NCBI GenBank assembly: GCA_022707725.1
Contig: JAKJAB010000213.1
Span: 1-6,367, forward strand
DNA from: Chloroflexota bacterium
GTDB taxonomy: Bacteria > Chloroflexota > Anaerolineae > B4-G1 > SLSP01
Direction: 5' to 3'
Length of the DNA: 6,367 nt
In this document: piece after piece, positions 1-5,759 of the stretch
Numbering within the stretch: position 1 is the first letter of the stretch
Layout: every line of letters starts with the position of its first letter
The notes under the pieces: generated by a model
Database searches by the model: none
Told to the model about the DNA's origin: nothing
The model's input: the letters and a program-made list of their open reading frames with translations, nothing else
Program-made: the position numbers and the translations under genes

Positions 1-977
1 TCGTCCAACGTGAGGTTGAGACGCGGGCACTGAGCTTCGACGGCAGCCATAAGGTAGGCGACTTCGTCCGGGGTGATGCGCGGCTCCTCATCCAGCGGCT
101 GCGCGTGATCCAGGTCAGTGGTGCCGACGAGCGTGATGCCTTCCCAGGGGAAGATAAAGACCGGACGGTGGTCGAGGGGATGCAGGAAGCTGATCGCCTG
201 ACTCGCCGGCAAGCGCCACGCCGGGAAGACGAGATGGCTGCCGCGCAGCGGACGGATGCGCGACGGCGCGCCAACCTCTTCACGTAGCTTGTCCGCCCAT
301 ACGCCCGTCGCGTTGATGACGATTTTGGCGCGCACCTCCGCGCGGCGATTCGCAACAACGTCGTGCAGGATCGCGCCTGCCACCCGGTTGTCCTCGCGGA
401 GCAAGGTCTCGGCGCGCACGTAGTTGATGGCAAAGCCGCCGTCTGCCACAGACTCAAAGATTACGCGCAGCACCAAACGCGCGTCGTCGGTCTGCGCGTC
501 ACCGTAGCGGAACCCGCCTTCCAGCCCATCGGCCACAATATGCGGGGCCAGCAGCCGAAAATCTTCCGGGCTGTAGTGCGTGTGACTCCATTGCAGGGCC
601 AGCAGATCGTAGACTGTGAGGCCCGCACGGTACGTCAGCTTGCCGGGGAAGTCGCCCTTATACGTTGCCAGGAGAAAGCCCATCGGATCGATCAGTCCTG
701 GGCCTTCGTGGATCAAGCGTTTTCGCTCCCGCACCGAGGCGCGTGTGAGAAAGACCTTGCCCTCTTTGAGATAGCGCAATCCGCCGTGAACGAGCTTCGA
801 CGAGCGACTGGACGTCCCCCAGGCGAAGTCTTTCTGCTCGACGAGCAGCGCTTTCAACCCGGCGCGGGTCGCCTCGCGCAGAATCCCCGCCCCCGTAATC
901 CCTCCGCCGATAATCAGCACGTCCCACGGCTGCTCCAGCTTTGCCCAAACCTCGTCACGCCAATCCTTTGTCCACAT
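1..977 (-). CDS. glpD: FAD-dependent glycerol-3-phosphate dehydrogenase (GlpD/GlpA family), C-terminus cut by window edge
   Basis: The enzyme oxidises sn-glycerol-3-phosphate to DHAP and passes electrons to the quinone pool at the membrane. Translating from ATG 977-975 gives 325 residues with no stop; E. coli GlpD has about 500, so roughly the last third is outside the window. The N-terminus carries the FAD Rossmann motif GGGITGAG (residues 24-31), then the family signature WGTSSRSSKLVHGGLRYL (53-70). Further in are NATGVWAD, RGSHLVFP and FPWEGITLVGTTDLDH, all typical of GlpD/GlpA. A GGAGGG ribosome-binding site lies at 983-988, 5 nt before the ATG. An ATG at 982-980 is in another frame. The gene follows the AGPS-like gene by 84 nt and is probably the third gene of its transcript. 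Family assignment is secure; GlpD versus GlpA subtype is not resolved, because the C-terminus is missing. Confidence 0.93.
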   Translation of the reverse strand, partial: MWTKDWRDEVWAKLEQPWDVLIIGGGITGAGILREATRAGLKALLVEQKDFAWGTSSRSSKLVHGGLRYLKEGKVFLTRASVRERKRLIHEGPGLIDPMGFLLATYKGDFPGKLTYRAGLTVYDLLALQWSHTHYSPEDFRLLAPHIVADGLEGGFRYGDAQTDDARLVLRVIFESVADGGFAINYVRAETLLREDNRVAGAILHDVVANRRAEVRAKIVINATGVWADKLREEVGAPSRIRPLRGSHLVFPAWRLPASQAISFLHPLDHRPVFIFPWEGITLVGTTDLDHAQPLDEEPRITPDEVAYLMAAVEAQCPRLNLTLD

Positions 978-990
978 CGCATCCCTCCAA

Positions 991-1055
991 AAATAAACCA
1001 CCAATCTCGCTAATCCACGCGAATCTTTTTTGAAATTCGTGATTCGCGGTTAGAA
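991..1055. repeat. Intergenic repeat, copy 1
   Basis: This gap element shares a skeleton with the element at 2791-2869: aataaac, then aatctcgctaatc, acgcgaatctttttt, gaaatt and gattcgcggtta. Its two halves are imperfectly inverted (cgcgaatc against gattcgcg), so it can fold. Read on the minus strand it ends in GTTTATTTTT directly before the GGAGGG ribosome-binding site of the G3P dehydrogenase. It is followed by no clear T-run, so I do not call it a terminator. Confidence 0.6.
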
Positions 1056-1061
1056 GTCATC

Positions 1062-2654
1062 TCAGAGCAATTTCCCCGGATTCATGATGCCGTCCGGGTC
1101 GAGGCTGGCGACGAGGGCGCGCAGCGCCGTCATTCCCACCTCGCCCTTTTCGGCGGCCAGATACGGCTTGTGATCCACGCCGACGCCGTGTTGGTGGCTG
1201 ATGGTGGCCCCTTGCGCGACGATAGCCTGGCTTGCGGCGGTCTTGAGCGTTTGCCAGCGTTCCAACGTCTCTTCGGGCGTGCCCGCGCGGCGGAAGAGGT
1301 ACTGCGTGTAGACGTTGCTGCCGTAGGGGTAGGTGTGCGATAGATGGGTGAACACGTGGACGAATTCGTCCTTGTCGAGCAGCGCCGAACGCAGCGCATT
1401 TTCGATGGCGTCGATGAGCGCCGGGATGTGTGCCCAATCGGTGGCCGTCTCTAAAGTGTCGATGGCGTAGCCGGCTTCCCACAGCGAATCCCGCAAGTAC
1501 GGCGACTTGAAGCGGTTCTTGTGCCACGTTTTGCCGAACGTTTGCCCCACGTACACGCCGCCGTGATCGCCCGCGATCCCTCGCGCTGTCTTGTACGCTG
1601 TCTGTGTCACGGCTTCTTGCCCGGCGACGCCCAGAATGAGCATACACTTCTCCTCGCCGGCCCCGCGCACGGCGAGATAGCGTTCCAGCCCGCCGATGAG
1701 AAAGGCGTGACCAGCCAGAACCAACGTCGTTGTCGTCTCGGCGGCGGTGCTCAGGCGCAGCATCGCCAGAGGTAGTTTTGCCTGCATGATCTCACGGACG
1801 GCGTTCAACCCCGCCTCGAAGGTGGGGAAGAACAGCGCGTGGAACTCCTCGCGCTCCGGCAACGGGCTGACGCGCACGGTGGCCTCGGTAATGATGCCCA
1901 GCCGTCCTTCGGAACCGAGCAGCCATTCGCGTACATCCGGTCCGGCGGCGGAAGCGGGGACGTTGGCGGGAATCTCCCACGTCCCAACCGGCGTCTCGAC
2001 GCGTCCACCCGCGAAGAGCTTTTCGATGCGCCCGTAGCCGAGCGATTGTTGCCCGCTCGACCGCGCCGCGATCCACCCGCCGAGCGTCGAATACTCGAAG
2101 GATTGCGGATAGTGCCCCAGCGTGCAACCGTGCGCGCGCAGGTGCGCCTCCAAATCCGGCCCGCTGACTCCGGCCTCGAACGTCGCCAACTGGCTCACCG
2201 GGTCGAAGCCCCGCAGGCGACACATGCGGCCCATATCTACGGTGAGGACGGGCGCGTCGCCGGACAGCGGGTTGATTTGCCCCACGACGCTCGTGCCGCC
2301 GCCGTAGGGGATGAGACGTGCGCCCGTTGTCTGAGCGTAGTGGATGAGTTCTCGCACTTCTTCGCCGGTCGTCGGATAGGCGACACCGTCGGGGAAGACG
2401 CCAATCACGCCGCTCTTCAGCGCGATCCAATCGGGCAGGCTGTGCCCGCGCGCATGGCGCAGGCGCGCCTCGGCGTCGGTGTGGATCAGTGGGTGTTCCG
2501 CCAGCCGCGATAGCGGGACCTGCGCCAGCACATCTTCCAGCGTTGCATCTGGCGTGACCACCCCCGGCCCGGCGACCTTCTCCAAAAACGGCATTCCCGC
2601 CTCAGGCAGCGGATAGTCAACTGTGTCATCTCCCCAACCATTCCACCTTCGCAT
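1062..2654 (-). CDS. agpS: Alkyldihydroxyacetonephosphate synthase-like FAD-binding oxidase
   Basis: AGPS (EC 2.5.1.26) swaps the acyl chain of 1-acyl-DHAP for a fatty alcohol, forming the ether bond of alkyl lipids and releasing a fatty acid. The 530-residue product begins MRRWNGWGD, the family's N-terminal hallmark. The VAO/PCMH-type FAD domain follows: PYGGGTS (117-123), PQSFEYSTLGGW (183-194) and GSEGRLGIITEAT (247-259). By alignment from memory with the mammalian enzyme, R300 matches Arg419, R388 (in YLRD) matches Arg515, and Y449 (in SNVYTQ) matches the catalytic Tyr578. SHQHGVG (486-492) corresponds to the His615-His616-His617 loop, with Gln in the middle. The C-terminus NPGKLL is also typical. 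Mammalian AGPS is longer because of its peroxisomal targeting region. The start is fixed by GAGGAG at 2661-2666, 6 nt before the ATG. The gene lies between fadR and a G3P dehydrogenase. A related FAD-linked 2-hydroxyacid oxidase is possible but less likely. Confidence 0.85.
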   Translation of the reverse strand: MRRWNGWGDDTVDYPLPEAGMPFLEKVAGPGVVTPDATLEDVLAQVPLSRLAEHPLIHTDAEARLRHARGHSLPDWIALKSGVIGVFPDGVAYPTTGEEVRELIHYAQTTGARLIPYGGGTSVVGQINPLSGDAPVLTVDMGRMCRLRGFDPVSQLATFEAGVSGPDLEAHLRAHGCTLGHYPQSFEYSTLGGWIAARSSGQQSLGYGRIEKLFAGGRVETPVGTWEIPANVPASAAGPDVREWLLGSEGRLGIITEATVRVSPLPEREEFHALFFPTFEAGLNAVREIMQAKLPLAMLRLSTAAETTTTLVLAGHAFLIGGLERYLAVRGAGEEKCMLILGVAGQEAVTQTAYKTARGIAGDHGGVYVGQTFGKTWHKNRFKSPYLRDSLWEAGYAIDTLETATDWAHIPALIDAIENALRSALLDKDEFVHVFTHLSHTYPYGSNVYTQYLFRRAGTPEETLERWQTLKTAASQAIVAQGATISHQHGVGVDHKPYLAAEKGEVGMTALRALVASLDPDGIMNPGKLL

Positions 2655-2676
2655 AATGCTCTCCTCAAGAAAATAG

Positions 2677-2739
2677 CCTCAACGGATCGAACGGATTCAA
2701 CGGAAAAATATCCGTTAAATTCCGTTGAATCCGTTGAGG
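2677..2739. repeat. Perfect 16-bp inverted repeat with an alternative register
   Basis: aacggattcaacggaa at 2690-2705 is perfectly inverted at 2720-2735, leaving a 14-nt loop. A second perfect pairing joins cctcaacggat (2677-2687) with atccgttgagg (2729-2739), so the hairpin can slip register by about 10 nt. The element lies in the gap between fadR and the AGPS-like gene, ending about 20 nt upstream of the AGPS ribosome-binding site. No T-run follows on the minus strand, so it looks more like a mobile palindrome or mRNA-processing or stability element than a terminator. Confidence 0.75.
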
Positions 2740-2790
2740 AAATCCTTTTCATCCTCGTTGGTGTGGAGTTCCACATGGAAACTCCTCAAG

Positions 2791-2869
2791 TAAATAAACT
2801 GCTAATCTCGCTAATCTACGCGAATCTTTTTGGAAATTAGCGAAGATTCGCGCGATTCGCGGTTAAGAA
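2791..2869. repeat. Intergenic repeat, copy 2
   Basis: This is a second copy of the element at 991-1055, with an extra internal piece. It forms nested stems: cgctaat (2809-2815) with attagcg (2836-2842), or cgcgaatct (2819-2827) with agattcgcg (2844-2852). It ends 2 nt from the fadR stop codon, so it lies at the 3' end of fadR on the shared transcript. On the minus strand it ends in GTTTATTTA, just before a TTGAGGAG sequence. Confidence 0.6.
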
Positions 2870-2871
2870 TT

Positions 2872-3591
2872 TCATCTTTGGTGCTGTGCCGCTTGCCACA
2901 GAACCAAGCTTTCAGCCATAGCTTCGCGCGTGACGGTTTCGGCGGTATCGGCATCCCTGCGTCGAAGCGCGTCCAGCAGCCCGGCGTAGAACCGGCTCGA
3001 AGCGGCGCGCGCTTCTGGCTGCGTGAAGTAGATACGCCCCATGCTCAAATACAACGCCTCGAAGCCGTTTAGAATCAGCGTGTAGATCGGATTGCAAGAT
3101 GCTACGGTGAGGCGGTGATGCAGGTCCCAGTCGTAGCGCGCGTAGATATCCGCCGGATCGCCGAGGGCGGGCGGGGCGATCAGATATTCGATGAGGCCGT
3201 CGCCGTTGCCGCACGTAGTCGCAGCGCGCGTGTAGGCCGGCGCGAGGGCCAGCCGCACGTCCAACAGTCGCGGGACGAAGTCGAACGGGATGTGGTTCTC
3301 GAAGCCATGGTTGCCGTAGCGCGCCAGTGAACTGAGCACGTTGAGGCCGCCCTCGGTCCAGATGTCGCGCACCAACGTGGATTTACCTTGTTGGATGTTG
3401 ATCCAGCCGTCGCGCTCCATGCGTTGCAGGGCCTCGCGCAGGGTGGGGCGCGTCACGCCGAGTTGTTCGGCCATCTCGCGCTCGGCGGGCAATGGGCTGC
3501 CGGGCGGGTACGTACCGTCCAGGATGGCGTTGATGAGGGCTTGTTCGGCGTAGATTGCCGGGCGTTGCGGCGCGGACCAGGTGTTTGTCAT
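2872..3591 (-). CDS. fadR: FadR-type GntR-family fatty acyl-CoA-responsive regulator
   Basis: The product is 239 residues, the same length as E. coli FadR, and aligns end to end with it. The N-terminal winged helix holds YPPGSPLPAERE (28-39), GVTRPTLREALQR (45-57) and RDGWINIQQGK (60-70). The DNA-contact residues Arg35, Thr44, Arg45, Thr47 and Arg49 of E. coli FadR appear as R38, T47, R48, T50 and R52. His65 is replaced by Q68. The FadR_C effector domain keeps LLDVR (R113, matching Arg105 of the acyl-CoA site), ASCNPIYTLILNG (164-176), GRIYFTQPEAR (185-195), and a Ser and Trp (S228, W232) corresponding to Ser219 and Trp223. E. coli FadR binds operators until long-chain acyl-CoA releases it. 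GGAGG at 3599-3603, 7 nt before the ATG, fixes the start. A FadR-like operator and promoter lie immediately upstream, implying autoregulation. The family call rests on the alignment; the ligand is inferred. Confidence 0.9.
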   Translation of the reverse strand: MTNTWSAPQRPAIYAEQALINAILDGTYPPGSPLPAEREMAEQLGVTRPTLREALQRMERDGWINIQQGKSTLVRDIWTEGGLNVLSSLARYGNHGFENHIPFDFVPRLLDVRLALAPAYTRAATTCGNGDGLIEYLIAPPALGDPADIYARYDWDLHHRLTVASCNPIYTLILNGFEALYLSMGRIYFTQPEARAASSRFYAGLLDALRRRDADTAETVTREAMAESLVLWQAAQHQR

Positions 3592-3631
3592 ACGTTAGCC
3601 TCCGTTACCGTTTCAGACCGTTAGCTCTGGT

Positions 3632-3648
3632 AAGTGGTCTGACCAGTT
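3632..3648. promoter_or_regulatory. FadR-type operator
   Basis: aagtggtctgaccagtt contains the perfect 11-bp palindrome TGGTCTGACCA (3635-3645) and differs by one base from the symmetric FadR site AACTGGTCNGACCAGTT. It begins 6 nt downstream of the predicted -10 element, so it would cover the transcription start and early transcribed region. A protein bound here should block fadR transcription. A weaker half-site, tcagacc, lies at 3613-3619. Confidence 0.8.
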
Positions 3649-3654
3649 GTCTTC

Positions 3655-3682
3655 ATGATAACATAGATACACTGGCTGTCAA
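3655..3682 (-). promoter_or_regulatory. Sigma-70-type promoter of fadR
   Basis: On the minus strand, TTGACA (3682-3677) is a perfect -35 element and TATCAT (3660-3655) matches the -10 consensus at 5 of 6 positions, with a 16-nt spacer. The predicted start is near 3648, inside the FadR-like operator. A 5' leader of roughly 55 nt would precede the fadR ATG. An imperfect 8-bp inverted repeat, ctggctgt / acagtcag (3672-3679 / 3687-3694), overlaps the -35 and might be a further binding site. Confidence 0.75.
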
Positions 3683-3707
3683 TAGAACAGTCAGGCGAAA
3701 CGAGGTG

Positions 3708-4421
3708 CTAACTCAGGCCGTAAACCGGAATCGCCGCTCCATGGATGGCTCGCGCGGCGTCGGAGGCCAGGAAGAGGATAACCTGCGCGATGGCGTCGGG
3801 GGAAACCCAGTCTTCGTGACGGGCTTTGGGCATAGCGGCGCGGTTTTCGGGCGTGTCGATGGTTCCCGGCAGCACGCAGTTGACGTTGATGCCACTGTGT
3901 TTGAGTTCGGCGGCGAGGCTTTCGGTGAGCCGGATGACGGCACTCTTGGCGGCGCTGTAGGCGGCGGCGTTCCCCGCGCCGCTCAATCCCGCGCGTGATG
4001 CTGTGTGGATGATCGCGCCGTGGCCCTGTTCGAGCATCGCCGGGATAACCGCCTGGCTGATGACAAAGGCCGTTCGTGCGTTGAGATCAAGCATAAAATC
4101 CCACGTCTCGATAGGCGTTGTATGCACAGGATCGCCGGCCTTGTACCCGCCGACGGTGTTGGCGAGCACGTCGATGCGCCCGAAGGCGCGCAGAGCTGCA
4201 TCCACCGCGGATCGAACGCTTTTGGGGTCCGTCAGGTCGGCGGGAGCGACGAGGGCGTTGGGCAAGGCAACCAGGTCGGGTAGCGACTGGCGAATGCCGG
4301 TTTCGCTGCGGGCCACCAACACGACGGTCGCGTTGGCGGCAGTGAAGGCGTGTGCCACGGCTTGCCCCAGATTGCCGGTTGCGCCGGTAATAATTACAAT
4401 CCGATCGGTGAAACCAAACAT
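3708..4421 (-). CDS. Short-chain dehydrogenase/reductase (classical SDR)
   Basis: The product is a 237-residue, soluble, NAD(P)-dependent oxidoreductase of the usual classical SDR length. It shows the cofactor glycine motif TGATGNLG (12-19), VAR after the second strand (R38 favours NADP), DLTD (62-65) and ANTVGG in place of the NNAG motif (87-92). The catalytic set is N114, S142, Y155 and K159, in AYSAAKSAV. The tail LPGTIDTPENRAAMP (184-198) recalls dihydropteridine-reductase-like SDRs. The substrate is unknown. Reduction of alkyl- or acyl-DHAP would suit the neighbouring AGPS-like gene, but the sequence does not show it. The frame stays open for 50 codons upstream of the chosen ATG, but those codons translate the intergenic repeat (FRVFRVFRG), and AAGGAGG sits 5 nt before ATG 4421-4419. 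The gene ends 116 nt before fadR, upstream of the fadR promoter. Confidence 0.9.
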   Translation of the reverse strand: MFGFTDRIVIITGATGNLGQAVAHAFTAANATVVLVARSETGIRQSLPDLVALPNALVAPADLTDPKSVRSAVDAALRAFGRIDVLANTVGGYKAGDPVHTTPIETWDFMLDLNARTAFVISQAVIPAMLEQGHGAIIHTASRAGLSGAGNAAAYSAAKSAVIRLTESLAAELKHSGINVNCVLPGTIDTPENRAAMPKARHEDWVSPDAIAQVILFLASDAARAIHGAAIPVYGLS

Positions 4422-4426
4422 AGCGG

Positions 4427-4433
4427 CCTCCTT
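4427..4433 (-). promoter_or_regulatory. Ribosome-binding site that fixes the SDR start
   Basis: AAGGAGG on the minus strand, 5 nt upstream of ATG 4421-4419. It shows that the longer open frame reaching to 4571 is not the gene's start. Confidence 0.85.
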
Positions 4434-4550
4434 CGAAAATAAACCACGGAATACACGAAACACACGGAAATCCTTATTTTCGTGCTTGCATGGAGTGCGC
4501 CAGCACCGGTGCCTCCTTTCGAGATCCAGCACGAATCTACACGAATTTAC
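4434..4550. repeat. Intergenic repeat region upstream of the SDR gene
   Basis: The region holds aataaaccacgg, several 'acacgaa/acacgga' units (4445-4470) and another pair at 4540-4550. cgaaaata (4434-4441) can pair with tattttcg (4475-4482), right next to the SDR ribosome-binding site. The aataaaccac start is shared with the element at 991-1055. Between the repeat blocks lies AAAGGAGG (4512-4519, minus) followed by a GTG and a 10-codon open frame. Confidence 0.5.
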
Positions 4551-4571
4551 GACCTGTGCAATTGGCGTCAA
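4544..4571 (-). promoter_or_regulatory. Candidate promoter for the SDR gene
   Basis: On the minus strand, TTGACG (4571-4566) and TAAATT (4549-4544) are separated by 16 nt. The -35 matches at 5 of 6 positions and the -10 at 4 of 6. The leader to the SDR ATG would be about 115 nt. This is a plausible but weak call. Confidence 0.35.
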
Positions 4572-4590
4572 ATTCCGATCAGCGGATGCA

Positions 4591-4630
4591 GCAGATTGAG
4601 CAGATTATGGGACTAATCTGCTCAATCTAC
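4591..4630. repeat. 15-bp perfect inverted repeat
   Basis: agattgagcagatta (4593-4607) is perfectly inverted at 4614-4628, around the 6-nt loop tgggac. Pairing continues past one mismatch to 4591 and 4630. It lies 45 nt downstream of the GNAT stop. No T-run follows on the minus strand, so an intrinsic terminator is not supported, although the hairpin could protect the GNAT transcript's 3' end. Confidence 0.7.
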
Positions 4631-4674
4631 TGAAAGGGTGTTGCGCAGTGTAGGTCAAAATGGATCGAAGTCAA

Positions 4675-5726
4675 CTATGCGTGTGAATCTTCGAACAACG
4701 ATTTGCGGAAAGCCGTATCCTCTTTCACTGGACTGAAGCCCATGCTTCTGTAAAGTTGAAGCGCGCCGTTCGGGTTCTGCGCGTCCACACCGAGCGCGGC
4801 TTCGGTCATCCCCAGCGATTTTAGGATGTCCAGGCTGCGGGCGATCAACGCGCGCGCCAAACCGCGTCGCCGCCAGGGACGGCGCACGCAGATGGTCTCC
4901 GTGTAGCCGCGCTTGCGGTTGTAGGCTGAGTTCTCCTTCTCGTCGATGAAGTTCAGCACCATGCCGGCGACTTCATCGCCGTCCCAAGCCACCTGCCAGA
5001 TCTCTGGGGTGAAGATGTGGCTTTCCTGCCAGTTCTCGAAGTTCGTGTCGGCCCACTCGTCATCCGAGTAGCCCCAGTGATCGCGGAAGGCTTCTCTGGC
5101 AGCGTACCAGATCGTCCAGTAGTCCTCCGTGCGCACCGGGCGCACTTCCAATCCCTCTGGAAGTGGCACATCGGGGATGTTTTCCAGGTCAGGGCGCACC
5201 ATGAGATAGCCGTAGCGCACGGGGGTGTAGCCTTCATCCATCAACAGCGCCCGCCAGTGTGTTTCGGTCTTGCTGACCCAACACTCGAAATGCTGCCCGT
5301 TGCCGGTGGGGTGCGTCGCCGCAATCTCACGCAGACGCGCTTCGTCGTGGCGCAGCATCGCGAGACGGATGCCCTGACCACGCCATTCCGGCAGGAGAGC
5401 GACAAAGTGCCCGTACGAGCACGTGCCATCGGATAGCCCGTACCAGTAGACGCGGCTGTAGCCGATGACCTCGCCGTTCATTTCGGCGAAGAGCATATCC
5501 CGGTACGGATCGCAGTTGACCAGATGATCGTAATCGCGGGCGATATCTTCCACCGTCGTCGCGCGTTCGACCTGGTCGGCTTCTTTGCTGCCCTGGATAA
5601 CGGCGACCATGGCCGGATAATCCTCCGGGCCGCGAAAGCCGCGGAAGACCAGGCCGTCGATAGCGGGTGCATCGAGAACAGGCCCGTTGAGAACGGGTTG
5701 TGTGCCATTTCTTTTAAAGTAATCAT
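4675..5726 (-). CDS. Tandem GNAT-domain acetyltransferase, with an apparent -1 frameshift near its start
   Basis: The protein has two GNAT folds, as in mycothiol-synthase-like proteins; the acyl acceptor is unknown. The C-terminal domain has a canonical acetyl-CoA loop, VRRPWRRRGLARAL. The N-terminal one, PEWRGQGIRLAML, has Arg where Gly or Ala is expected and may be inactive. The only in-frame ATG before the body is 5610-5608 (311 residues, with GGAGGA at 5621-5626, 10 nt away). The same frame upstream still encodes family-like sequence, IDGLVFRGFRGPEDYPA, which supplies the first strand of the fold, but that extension has no ATG, GTG or TTG. A good ribosome-binding site (AGAGG, 5735-5739) precedes ATG 5726-5724 in the adjacent frame. 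A -1 step at 5712-5718 would give MITLK joined to RNGTQPVL and a 350-residue protein. Either a real frameshift, programmed or degenerative, or a lost base in the A-run explains this. It is a paralogue of the gene at 5799-6367. Confidence 0.85.
5712..5718 (-). other. Heptamer T TTA AAA at the frame junction of the GNAT gene
   Basis: In the frame set by ATG 5726-5724 the codons read ATG ATT ACT TTA AAA GAA, so the heptamer fits the X XXY YYZ pattern of -1 slippage sites. Slipping back one base continues as AGA AAT GGC ACA, exactly the frame of the conserved GNAT body. One missing A in this run would produce the same picture. Confidence 0.45.
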
Positions 5727-5732
5727 CGTCAG

Positions 5733-5739
5733 TTCCTCT
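5733..5739 (-). promoter_or_regulatory. Ribosome-binding site for the upstream GNAT start
   Basis: AGAGGAA on the minus strand, with GAGG ending 8 nt before ATG 5726-5724. It is the strongest initiation signal at the 5' end of this gene, yet it serves a frame that leaves the conserved body unless a shift occurs. Confidence 0.6.
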
Positions 5740-5759
5740 TATATCGTGTCACACGCTTC

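Noticed and set aside
363..1013. 216-codon plus-strand open frame
   Set aside because: It is antisense to the G3P dehydrogenase, has no recognisable domain, and is explained by GC-rich codon use in the real gene.
1839..2513. 224-codon plus-strand open frame
   Set aside because: It is antisense to the AGPS-like gene, with arginine-rich low-information sequence and no family motif.
2655..2871. CRISPR array suggested by repeated aacgga units
   Set aside because: The units are short inverted and tandem motifs with no regular spacers and no cas genes nearby.
3672..3694. Terminator for the SDR gene
   Set aside because: The stem is short, has a mismatch, lacks a T-run and overlaps the -35 of the fadR promoter.
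4422..4571. Extending the SDR by 50 codons to an upstream ATG
   Set aside because: The extra codons translate the intergenic repeat, and a strong ribosome-binding site precedes the internal ATG at 4421.
4003..4599. 198-codon plus-strand open frame over the SDR start
   Set aside because: It is antisense to the SDR and runs through the intergenic repeat (RNTRNTRKS), which is the mark of a repeat rather than a gene.
4591..4630. Intrinsic terminator after the GNAT gene
   Set aside because: The stem is long, but no T-run follows it on the minus strand.
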